The notes under the pieces were generated by a model. The model saw only the letters and a list, made by a program, of their open reading frames with translations, searched no databases and was not told the origin of the DNA. Below are positions 35,540 to 43,145 of a stretch of 64,000 nt of DNA, one piece after another. The stretch spans positions 1-64,000 of the forward strand of contig SBGU01000044.1 in the NCBI GenBank assembly GCA_006226495.1, read 5' to 3'. Every line of letters starts with the position of its first letter. The first letter of the stretch is position 1. The translations under genes were made by a program, and so were the position numbers. Source of the stretch: Alphaproteobacteria bacterium (GTDB lineage Bacteria > Pseudomonadota > Alphaproteobacteria > Sphingomonadales > Kordiimonadaceae).

Positions 35540-36241
35540 CTAGTTCAGATCGTATCGGTGATATTCGGCCACAATGCCGTAGGAGCGCGGGTTGATGCGC
35601 CGGTCCTGCGTGATGCTGAAACCGGCCCGGATCAGCGCACGGCGCGCGCCGGCGCGCTGGTCCTTTTCGCGGCAGAAGCTGTTGGGCAGCCACGCCGGCG
35701 GTTTGCGCCCGTGCATGCGCTGCACCAAAATCAGCCGCCCGCCCGGCGCCAGAAGGCGCCCGACCTTGTGCAGGGTGGCTTCGGGGTCGCACCAGAAATG
35801 GAAGCTATGCACGGCCAGAATGGCGTCGAACGATGCATCGGGCCAGTCGAGGCCGCGGTCGTCCGATTCCTTCAGTTCGAACCGGGTGTCCAGCTTGAGG
35901 GCGGCCAGCCGGCGCCTTACCGATTGCACCATGATATGGGACGGGTCGACCCCGGCATAATAAATGACCCCGCCGCGCTTTAGGCACATGGTGGCCAGCC
36001 GACCGGTGCCGAAGCCGATTTCCAGCACCCGCGCTTCGGGCGGCAGGTGCAAAAGCGCCCAGTTGTTGGCCTGCCAGTTCAGAAGTTCCCGGACCCAGCC
36101 GATCAGCCGGCCGACGGGACCATGCGGCACAATCGACTGCGGCATGGCACCGGCAGGCTTTTGTGCGGGCATGTCTGACGGCGTCTGGTCGGGCACGGTC
36201 TGTCCTTCCGCGAACATAGGGCTATGGTGCTGGAATAACAC
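35540..36241 (-). CDS. Class I SAM-dependent methyltransferase (Methyltransf_11 type)
   Basis: A 233-residue protein. Motif I is VLEIGFGTGRLATM; the second is GVDPS; the third ESDDRGLDWPDASFDAILAVHSFHFW; the post-motif is LLAPGGRLILVQRM. This is the ubiquinone/menaquinone-type small-molecule methyltransferase pattern. The substrate is not predictable. GTG 36241 is the longest start; ATG 36217 is about equally likely and neither has a good ribosome site. It is divergent from the drug exporter. Confidence 0.85.
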   Translation of the reverse strand: MLFQHHSPMFAEGQTVPDQTPSDMPAQKPAGAMPQSIVPHGPVGRLIGWVRELLNWQANNWALLHLPPEARVLEIGFGTGRLATMCLKRGGVIYYAGVDPSHIMVQSVRRRLAALKLDTRFELKESDDRGLDWPDASFDAILAVHSFHFWCDPEATLHKVGRLLAPGGRLILVQRMHGRKPPAWLPNSFCREKDQRAGARRALIRAGFSITQDRRINPRSYGIVAEYHRYDLN

Positions 36242-36337
36242 CCTACCGCCCTGAATGTAAGGCTTGATTTTGACGCCATGATGGTAAAGCTTGGCCCACG
36301 GATGCGGGGCAACAGACCCCGCTTTTCAGGAAACGCC

Positions 36338-37582
36338 ATGCACGACACAGCGCCAGAGCATTCGATCAGCCACCGGCAGGCCATATTCGCCTGTGCCACC
36401 ATCATTGGCGGCACAGTGCTGTTGTTGTCGGGCATCGATCTTGTGCTGCCATCGGTGCCGGCGATGCCGACCATCTTCGGCACCGATATCGCCACCGTGC
36501 AACTGGTGCTGGCCGCCTATGTGGCCGGCTCGGGCGCCGGGCTGTTGCTGTTCGGCATGCTGGCCGCGCATTATGGCCGGCGGCGGCTGTTCATCGCATC
36601 GCTGACCGCGTTCGGCCTGTTTTCGCTCATGGCCGCCTTTGTCGACAGTATCTGGCCGCTGATCGGCCTTCGGCTGTTGCAGGGTGCGGCGGCCAGTGGC
36701 GCCGCCGTGCTGGCGCCGGGTCTCATTCGGGCGCTGTTCAGCGAAATCGGCGCCATGCGCGCCATTGGCGCCATGGGCAGCATCGAGGCGCTGGTGCCCG
36801 GCCTTGCGCCCATCGCCGGCGCCTGGCTCTACCAGCATTATGACTGGCAGGCCTCCTTCACGGTCACCGGCACCCTGGCGGTGGCCGTGGGGCTGGTCGC
36901 GCTTCTGGTGCCGTCCCTGCTGCCCAGTGTCGGGCGCAAGAAACACAAGGATGTGGCGCACGGCTATCGCAGGCTGATGGCCAACCGGGTCTATATTCGC
37001 TACGCCCTCAGCCACGCGCTGGTGCTGGCGGGTTTGCTGACCTTCGTCTTCACGGCGCCGGCGGTCATTATCGAGACCATGGGCGGCACGATTGACGATT
37101 TTATCGTCATGCAGTTCACCGGGGTTTGCATGTTCATCGTTTCCGCCAACAGTGCCGGCAGTTTCGTCAAGCGTTTCGGCGCCGAAGCGGTGATCATGGC
37201 CGGTACCGTGATCGCGCTTCTGGGCGCGCTGTTGCTGTTCGGCTATGCGCTGTTTGGGCCCAATGACCCCGGGCACCTGATGTATCTGTTCTGGCTTCTG
37301 AACACCGGCCTTGGCGTGCGCGGTGGCCCCGGCTTCGTGCGCGCGCTGGCCGCGGCCCATGGCGACGACGACCGCGCCTCGGCCCTGTTGCTGTTGGCCG
37401 TGATGGCGCTGAGTGCGGCCTGCACCGCCCTTGTGGCGCCCTTCATCCCGCAGGGCCTGCCCGCGCTGACCATCGCGGTTGTTGCCATAATCCTGCCCGC
37501 CCTTGTGATCATGCTTGTGCTGCCCAGGCTGCATATGCCCGCTGAGCAGACACCCCAACCCGCCAACCCCCAGGAGCCCTGA
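36338..37582 (+). CDS. MFS multidrug exporter (Bcr/CflA-like)
   Basis: A 414-residue inner-membrane transporter of about 12 hydrophobic segments. The motif A loop GMLAAHYGRRRLFIAS and the motif C-like LRLLQGAAASGAAVLAPGLIRALF are characteristic of Bcr/CflA proton-drug antiporters (DHA1). The ATG at 36338 has AGGA at -7. The substrate is unknown. It ends three bases before the transaminase gene, so the two are probably co-transcribed; a shared pathway is not evident. Confidence 0.88.
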   Translation: MHDTAPEHSISHRQAIFACATIIGGTVLLLSGIDLVLPSVPAMPTIFGTDIATVQLVLAAYVAGSGAGLLLFGMLAAHYGRRRLFIASLTAFGLFSLMAAFVDSIWPLIGLRLLQGAAASGAAVLAPGLIRALFSEIGAMRAIGAMGSIEALVPGLAPIAGAWLYQHYDWQASFTVTGTLAVAVGLVALLVPSLLPSVGRKKHKDVAHGYRRLMANRVYIRYALSHALVLAGLLTFVFTAPAVIIETMGGTIDDFIVMQFTGVCMFIVSANSAGSFVKRFGAEAVIMAGTVIALLGALLLFGYALFGPNDPGHLMYLFWLLNTGLGVRGGPGFVRALAAAHGDDDRASALLLLAVMALSAACTALVAPFIPQGLPALTIAVVAIILPALVIMLVLPRLHMPAEQTPQPANPQEP

Positions 37583-37585
37583 ACC

Positions 37586-38440
37586 ATGTCCCGTATCGCC
37601 TATGTCAATGGTGCCTATCTGCCGCTCCAGTATGCCGCCGTGCATATCGAGGACCGGGGTTACCAGTTCGCGGACGGGGTCTATGAAGTGGTGGCGATCC
37701 GCCATGGCCGGTTGATCGACCTTGAACCGCACCTGGACCGGCTGTGGCGGTCCATGGCTGAACTGCATATGGCCGCGCCCATGGACCGGGGCGCCATGAA
37801 AGTGGTTTACCGCGAAGTGATGCGCCGGAACCGGGTCAAGGACGCGCTTCTGTATGTGCAGGTCACACGCGGCGTGGCGAAGCGGGACCATGGTTTCCCG
37901 GCGGCGGCCCTGCCCGGTTTTGTGGTCACCTGCCGCCGCTTCGATTTCGGCACCGTGGCCGCGCGGGCGAAGACCGGCATCAAGGCGGTCAGCCAGCCGG
38001 ACATCCGCTGGGGCCGCTGCGATATCAAATCCACCTCGCTGTTGCCGAACGTGCTGGCAAAACAGGCCGCGAAGGACGCCGGCGGCTTCGAAGCCGTGCT
38101 GGTGGACGCGGACGGCAAGGTCACGGAAGGCAGCAGCACCAATATCTGGATGGTCACGAAGGACGGCAGGCTGGTGACCCGGTCTTTGGAGGACAATATC
38201 CTGCCAGGCATCACCCGCGCGGCGGTGCGTGAAATCGCCGAAGGGTTCCAGATGCCGGTCGAGGACCGGGCCTTCAGCCTGGATGAAGCTTATGGTGCCG
38301 CCGAACTGTTCCTGACCAGCACCACGTCGGGCGCCATGCCGGTGGTGATGCTGGACGGCAAAAAAATCGGCGACGGAACACCCGGCCCCGTCGCCACGCG
38401 CCTGATGGCGGCTTACATGGACTTCATGGACAGGGCCTGA
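37586..38440 (+). CDS. dat: D-amino-acid transaminase (PLP fold-type IV)
   Basis: A 284-residue transaminase. The opening YVNGAYLP...VHIEDRGYQFADGVYEV is the class IV signature of D-amino-acid transaminase. The PLP lysine is in CDIKSTSLLPNVLAKQ, and EGSSTNIW carries the cofactor-binding Glu. It interconverts D-alanine and D-glutamate, precursors of peptidoglycan. Branched-chain transaminase is the alternative, but the DRGYQFADGV stretch favours D-specific. Its ATG is only three bases after the exporter stop. Confidence 0.9.
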   Translation: MSRIAYVNGAYLPLQYAAVHIEDRGYQFADGVYEVVAIRHGRLIDLEPHLDRLWRSMAELHMAAPMDRGAMKVVYREVMRRNRVKDALLYVQVTRGVAKRDHGFPAAALPGFVVTCRRFDFGTVAARAKTGIKAVSQPDIRWGRCDIKSTSLLPNVLAKQAAKDAGGFEAVLVDADGKVTEGSSTNIWMVTKDGRLVTRSLEDNILPGITRAAVREIAEGFQMPVEDRAFSLDEAYGAAELFLTSTTSGAMPVVMLDGKKIGDGTPGPVATRLMAAYMDFMDRA

Positions 38441-38458
38441 CCGGCGCCTGTCCGTTCC

Positions 38459-38884
38459 TCAGGCGGCTGCCTCGGCCTCTGCGGGCGCCGGCGCCTTATA
38501 GAGGAACGACAGCACGATACCGACGACCACACCCACGAACAGGTGCGTGATCATGGCCACCAGCCACGGGTCGGTCGACATCTTGACCCCCGTATAGAAA
38601 GTGCTGTCGGTCGCGGCCAGGTAAAGCCCGACCCAGAAGCCGAAAATGGCGCCGGCTTTCATGTCGTTGCTGCCAACCGCCTTGTCGAACAGCCACACGA
38701 CCGCAATGGTCTGCACCAGATGCGCCAGATAACCCCAGGCCATCAGGCTGTCCTCGGGTGGCCGCATCATGTCTGCATTGGCCATGAAAAGTTCGCCGAA
38801 CACGCCCATCATGATGCCGATATACAAGGCGGCATAGACGATATAGGCAGCGATAACACACAGTGTAAAACGTCCAACGTTCAT
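38459..38884 (-). CDS. Small four-helix membrane protein, unknown function
   Basis: A 141-residue integral membrane protein. Four hydrophobic segments are visible (FTLCVIAAYIVYAALYIGIM; GYLAHLVQTIAVVWLF; GAIFGFWVGLYLAA; MITHLFVGVVVGIVLSFLY), ending in an Ala/Pro/Glu tail. The start at 38884 follows GGGGAGGG. I do not recognise the family. It lies head to tail downstream of no clear partner and is convergent with dat. Confidence 0.72.
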   Translation of the reverse strand: MNVGRFTLCVIAAYIVYAALYIGIMMGVFGELFMANADMMRPPEDSLMAWGYLAHLVQTIAVVWLFDKAVGSNDMKAGAIFGFWVGLYLAATDSTFYTGVKMSTDPWLVAMITHLFVGVVVGIVLSFLYKAPAPAEAEAAA

Positions 38885-39025
38885 TGGTCCCTCCCCTGGT
38901 TGCCGGATGTCGCCTGTCCTCGCGGTCGTAGCTTTTATAGTCTTGCATGGCGGACGGCCCGGTGCCCCCACTGGCCAGCCCGCGCATCAGTTTACCATGT
39001 TTAATTGCCGGCGCAGACCGGAAAA

Positions 39026-40354
39026 TCAGTCCGCGCCACCGGCGGCTGCGGCGGCATCCCTCGCGCCGGGCGGCGGTGTGTCCATATCGTGGGTGATATG
39101 CACCACGCGCTGCGGGAACGGGAATTCGATATTTTCGGCATGGAACTTGTCCCAGATCACCAGCATCACTTCGCTGGCGACGTTGGAGACCCCGTTCTGC
39201 GGGTCTTCAATCCACATGCGCAGTTCAAGGTCGACACCATCTGCGCCGAAACCCTTGATCAGGGTGCGCGGCTCCGGCGCCTTCAGCACGCGGTCAACCT
39301 CCATCGCGGCGTCGACCATCAGTTGCATGGCCTTCCTGAGGTCGCTGGAATAGGACACCTGCACCGGGATACGACGCCTGACCAGCCGGTGGCTGTGCGA
39401 CCAGTTCACCACAGGCTGGGTGATCATGTCCTCGTTCGGGATCAGATATTCAGTGCCGTCGCGGGTGATGACGCTGGTATAACGCGCGGCCAGCTTGTTG
39501 ATGGTGCCATAGGTGCCGGCGGTTTCGATCACGTCGCCCGGCTTGATGGAACGGTCCACGAGGAGGATGATGCCGGAGATAAAGTTCCCCACCACTTTCT
39601 GGAGGCCAAAACCGATACCGACACCAAGCGCACCGCCGAAGACCGCAAGGGCCGTCAGGTCAATACCGGTGGCATTCAGGGCCACGATGAAGGCGAGCGA
39701 GATCAGGAGGATCTTGCCGGACTTGTTCATCAATTCCCGCGCGCTGGGCGGCACGGACGCGAGGCTGCTGATGCGCTTTTCCAGAAGCGACGACAGGGCC
39801 GCGGCGGCCCACAGCAGCAGCGCGAAGGTAAAGATGCCCTGGATGACACCCAGCACGCTGATATTGGCTTCGCCAAGCGGCAGGCGCGCATTGCCAAGCA
39901 CTTCTTCAATGGGGTCCAGAAGCCCGACGATATTGAGGGCGGCAACCGTCCAGGCAACCCAGGCCACCAGCCGCGCCAGTTCGCGGTTCGCGATCATGCT
40001 GACCGCAAGCCGGATCACCAGCCAGGCGGTGAACAGGCTGGTCGCGATTGAAAGAAGGTAGGTGCGCATGAAAGGCTGCAGGACCAGGATCGCGGTCCAC
40101 ATCAGCATCAGCGCAACCGCCGCCACCAGAATGGGGCCAAGGAACCGGCTTTCCCATTTCTGCACAAACGGATGCTCGCCAAAGGCCTTGATGATGCCCT
40201 TGCGCAATTTGGCGCAAACAAATTTCGAAAGAAGGAAGGCCACGATGATGATGGCAAGCTCGAGGAGCCTGACCGGTTCGAGCACATTTTCCCGTGCCCA
40301 GGCCCAGCCCTCCATCACCACTGCCGAGATTTTCGCCAGAAGTTCCTGTTCCAT
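39026..40354 (-). CDS. MscS-family mechanosensitive ion channel
   Basis: A 442-residue membrane protein with several N-terminal hydrophobic helices, then the MscS core: pore-lining helix and beta domain AVFGGALGVGIGFGLQKVVGNFISGIILL, DRSIKPGDVIE and GTINKLAARYTSVITRDGTEYLIPN. These are classic MscS signatures. It protects against osmotic downshock in the inner membrane. It is nine bases downstream of tadA on the minus strand and probably co-transcribed, a combination without known functional link. Confidence 0.94.
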   Translation of the reverse strand: MEQELLAKISAVVMEGWAWARENVLEPVRLLELAIIIVAFLLSKFVCAKLRKGIIKAFGEHPFVQKWESRFLGPILVAAVALMLMWTAILVLQPFMRTYLLSIATSLFTAWLVIRLAVSMIANRELARLVAWVAWTVAALNIVGLLDPIEEVLGNARLPLGEANISVLGVIQGIFTFALLLWAAAALSSLLEKRISSLASVPPSARELMNKSGKILLISLAFIVALNATGIDLTALAVFGGALGVGIGFGLQKVVGNFISGIILLVDRSIKPGDVIETAGTYGTINKLAARYTSVITRDGTEYLIPNEDMITQPVVNWSHSHRLVRRRIPVQVSYSSDLRKAMQLMVDAAMEVDRVLKAPEPRTLIKGFGADGVDLELRMWIEDPQNGVSNVASEVMLVIWDKFHAENIEFPFPQRVVHITHDMDTPPPGARDAAAAAGGAD

Positions 40355-40363
40355 GGCATGAGC

Positions 40364-40816
40364 TTAGCGTCGGTCGCGGAAAAAGTCTCTAAGCAATTGT
40401 GCGGCATCTGCTTCCAAAATGCCGCCATAGATTTCCGGCCGGTGATGGGTGGTCGGCTGGCTGAAAATGCGCGCCCCCACGGTGACACCGCCGCCTTTCG
40501 GGTCCTCTGCCCCAAAATAGACACGCCGGATGCGCGCGAAGGCGATGGCCTGCGCACACATGGCACAGGGTTCAAGCGTGACATACAGGTCGCAGCCTTC
40601 CAGCCGTTCCGAGCCCAGCGTGCGCGCGGCGGCGCGGATCGCGATCAGTTCCGCGTGTCCCGTCGGGTCCCTGGGGCCGACAACCGCATTGCCGGCGGCG
40701 GCCAGCACCGTGCCGTCCGGCCCGGTGATGACGGCACCAATGGGCACCTCGCCCCGGCTTGCGGCGGCGCGGGCTTCATCAAGTGCCCTGTGCATATGCG
40801 GAAAATGGTCTATCAT
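40364..40816 (-). CDS. tadA: tRNA-specific adenosine deaminase
   Basis: A 150-residue zinc deaminase that converts A34 to inosine in tRNA-Arg(ACG). The catalytic GHAELIAI with Glu and the zinc-binding PCAMCAQAIAFARI are intact. The start at 40816 (MIDHFPHMHRALDEAR) fits the usual N-terminus, and the sequence upstream does not resemble TadA. It is divergent from the pseudouridine synthase, as is often the case in related genomes. Confidence 0.95.
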   Translation of the reverse strand: MIDHFPHMHRALDEARAAASRGEVPIGAVITGPDGTVLAAAGNAVVGPRDPTGHAELIAIRAAARTLGSERLEGCDLYVTLEPCAMCAQAIAFARIRRVYFGAEDPKGGGVTVGARIFSQPTTHHRPEIYGGILEADAAQLLRDFFRDRR

Positions 40817-40956
40817 GGCCGCGAGCATCGGGCGGGGCAGCCCAAAGGTCAAGGCCCAAGCGGGCCGACGACAGGCACACACGCGGATTGAGTTGCACCG
40901 GCCCCGCTTCGCGCCTATGGTGCGCGGCGATTTTTTGGTGAAGGCAGGACAGCGGC

Positions 40957-42075
40957 ATGACGGACGACAGCGATCAGGAAGCAAAAGGCGAACGCATTGC
41001 GAAGGCGCTTGCGCGCGCCGGCATCGGGTCGCGCCGCGATATCGAACGCATGATCGCCGACGGCCGCATCAGCCTGGATGGCAAAACGCTCGATACCGCC
41101 GCCGTGCTGGTGGACAGCCTTGCGGGCATCAAGGTTGACGGTGAAGCCGTGGGCGAAGTGGCCGAAACCAAACTGTGGCGGTTCCACAAACGCCGCGGCA
41201 CCCTGACCACGCACAAGGACCCCGAAGGCCGCCCGACCGTGTTCGACAAGCTGCCCGACCATCTGGGCCGCGTGATCGCCGTGGGCCGGCTGGACATGAA
41301 TACCGAGGGCCTCTTGCTCCTCACCAACGACGGCGCGCTGGCGCGCTGGCTGGAATTGCCCTCGTCCGAGATCGTGCGCCGCTACCGGGTGCGCGTGCAT
41401 GGCCGGGTGGATGAAAAGGCCCTGAAGGCGCTGGCAGACGGCGCCACTATCGACGGCATCCATTATGGCAGCATCGATGCCAAGCTGGAAAAGCTGCAGG
41501 CCACCAACGCCTGGCTGACCGTGGCCATCAAGGAAGGCAAGAACCGCGAAGTGCGCCGGGTGATGGAACATCTGGGCCTGGTGGTGAACCGGCTGATCCG
41601 CACCCATTATGGCCCCTTCAGCCTGGGCACGTTGAATGACGGCGCCGTGGCACCGGTGGGCGAAAAACAGTTGCATGATGTCCTCAGCGAGTTTTTCAAG
41701 ACCGCACCGCGCAGCGTGACCGCGCCCGAAAAAAAACTGGACCCCAGCAAATGGGCCAAACCGAAGGCCAAGCCGGTCAAACCCGGCACCAAACGCCGAC
41801 GCCCCTTCAACAAGCTTGAAGACGCCGACGCCAAGTCCCCGTCCATGCGCAAACCCCGCGGGCACGGCGAAAAGGTCGAGCCCAGGGGCACCATCACGGC
41901 AAAACCCTCTGGCAAACCGTCCGGGAAACCCGGGGGCAAACCGTTTGGCAAACCGGCTGGCGGCGCCGGTGGCGCGGGCGGCAAAAGCTTCGGCAAACCT
42001 GCGGGCAAGCCCGCGGGGCCGGCTGGCACCAAACCCGGCGCTAAACCGGCGGGTCGGGGCGGGCCGAAAAAATGA
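40957..42075 (+). CDS. rluB: 23S rRNA pseudouridine synthase (RluB/RsuA family)
   Basis: A 372-residue protein. The S4 domain (ERIAKALARAGIGSRRDIERMI) is followed by the catalytic core with Asp in VGRLDMNTEGLLLLTNDG and the KEGKNREVRRVMEHLGL motif. It makes pseudouridine in 23S rRNA (RluB type). The last ~110 residues are a Lys/Gly/Pro-rich low-complexity tail with repeated GKPxGKP units, common in alphaproteobacterial members and probably RNA-contacting. The stop overlaps rsmD by ATGA, so the two rRNA enzymes are coupled. Confidence 0.93.
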   Translation: MTDDSDQEAKGERIAKALARAGIGSRRDIERMIADGRISLDGKTLDTAAVLVDSLAGIKVDGEAVGEVAETKLWRFHKRRGTLTTHKDPEGRPTVFDKLPDHLGRVIAVGRLDMNTEGLLLLTNDGALARWLELPSSEIVRRYRVRVHGRVDEKALKALADGATIDGIHYGSIDAKLEKLQATNAWLTVAIKEGKNREVRRVMEHLGLVVNRLIRTHYGPFSLGTLNDGAVAPVGEKQLHDVLSEFFKTAPRSVTAPEKKLDPSKWAKPKAKPVKPGTKRRRPFNKLEDADAKSPSMRKPRGHGEKVEPRGTITAKPSGKPSGKPGGKPFGKPAGGAGGAGGKSFGKPAGKPAGPAGTKPGAKPAGRGGPKK

Positions 42076-42629
42076 CCCGCATCATCGCAGGCCGCCATCG
42101 GGGCCGGCGCCTTCAGGTGCCTGAAGGCACCGACATCCGCCCGACCACCGACCGCATGCGCGAACGGCTTTTTTCCATGCTGGCGCACGCCCGCTATCCG
42201 GACATGGACGGCGCCCATGTGGCCGACCTGTTTGCCGGCACCGGTGCCCTGGGGCTTGAGGCCCTGTCGCGCGGTGCGGCACATGCCACGTTTGCCGAAC
42301 AGGCGCCCGGTTCGGTTGCCTGCCTGAAGGCCAATATCGCCACCTTGAAGGAAGAGGGGCGCACCAGCATCCTGCGCGCCGATGCCACGCGCCTGCCGCG
42401 CGCCACACAGGCCTGCGACGTCATTTTTATGGACCCGCCCTACCGCAAGGGACTGGTGGCCCCGGCCCTTGCTGCCGTGCTGTCCGGCTGCTGGCTGGCG
42501 GAAGACGGCGTGATCGTGGTCGAGCTCGCCGCCGACGACCCGACCGAATTCCCGATCGAGCTGGACCTTGTCGACGACCGGCGCCAGGGCCAGCAGCGCA
42601 TCGTGTTTCTGAAACGCTGCGAAGGGTAA
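42072..42629 (+). CDS. rsmD: 16S rRNA (guanine-966 N2) methyltransferase
   Basis: A 185-residue methyltransferase. N-terminal MTRIIAGRHRGRRL and TDRMRERLFSML, then motif I VADLFAGTGALGLEALSRGA and the catalytic DPPY in IFMDPPYRKG, are diagnostic for RsmD. It methylates G966 in the small ribosomal subunit. It overlaps rluB by four bases. Confidence 0.95.
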   Translation: MTRIIAGRHRGRRLQVPEGTDIRPTTDRMRERLFSMLAHARYPDMDGAHVADLFAGTGALGLEALSRGAAHATFAEQAPGSVACLKANIATLKEEGRTSILRADATRLPRATQACDVIFMDPPYRKGLVAPALAAVLSGCWLAEDGVIVVELAADDPTEFPIELDLVDDRRQGQQRIVFLKRCEG

Positions 42630-42757
42630 CACCCAAACTTTCCGTACAGTTTATGTCAAACGGCATGTCCGGGGCCTCCACCCCGCGCGTCGTCTGTCTT
42701 CAGTGCCGGTCGCATGTCCCTATGATCGCGGCCGGGATACAAGCCTCCACTAGTTCC

Positions 42758-42790
42758 GGGTGTACGTTTTACCGTACACCCGTTTTTTTT
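42758..42790 (+). terminator. Strong intrinsic terminator
   Basis: GGGTGTACG (42758-42766) pairs perfectly with CGTACACCC (42773-42781), followed by eight T residues (42783-42790). It lies 130 bases after rsmD. It may terminate the rluB-rsmD transcript or a short RNA. Confidence 0.88.
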
Positions 42791-42885
42791 GTTGAGGTAC
42801 CACGTGCGCGCCTTGTCTTAGAAACACAGACCTCATATCGCGCCTTGCGACCCGGAATAAACCGGAGTTTATTTTGCGACATAAA

Positions 42886-42903
42886 GTTATATTCAAATAT
42901 AAC
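42886..42903. promoter_or_regulatory. Perfect 18-bp palindrome in the TonB-receptor upstream region
   Basis: GTTATATT and AATATAAC flank two bases. The right arm contains a TATAAC -10-like box 18 bases from TTGCGA (42874-42879), so a bound protein would block that candidate promoter. Confidence 0.45.
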
Positions 42904-42945
42904 TTACAATTTATTTTAGCATACATCTAAACTTAATAAATAAAC

Positions 42946-42960
42946 GTACTTGATAAGTAC
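42946..42960. promoter_or_regulatory. Perfect 15-bp palindrome in the TonB-receptor upstream region
   Basis: GTACTT and AAGTAC flank GAT. It is a candidate operator about 190 bases upstream of the receptor start. No known regulator consensus is recognised. Confidence 0.4.
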
Positions 42961-43145
42961 TTGGTACAATGTGATTTTTTTGTAACTTAATGCGAATTAT
43001 TTCGCCTGAAACAAATGATTATTACGGTTTTGCTATTCCGAATACTTCCTTCGTCATGAGACAAACACTGCACCTTACGGCAGCGAGCTTGGGCTCGTAG
43101 GCGTCGGGAGTGGGTAATTGCCAAAAGACCAAGAGGAGGAACTCC

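Larger units (their letters stand above)
42630..43145 (+). other. 516-base regulatory gap before the TonB receptor
   Basis: No gene is seen. The first third is GC-rich and ends in a strong orphan terminator (42758-42790). The second part, about 42830-43030, is markedly AT-rich compared with the rest of the window and contains two perfect palindromes (42886-42903, 42946-42960). The last 100 bases lead to a GAGGAGG ribosome site. This looks like the receptor's control region. Confidence 0.65.
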
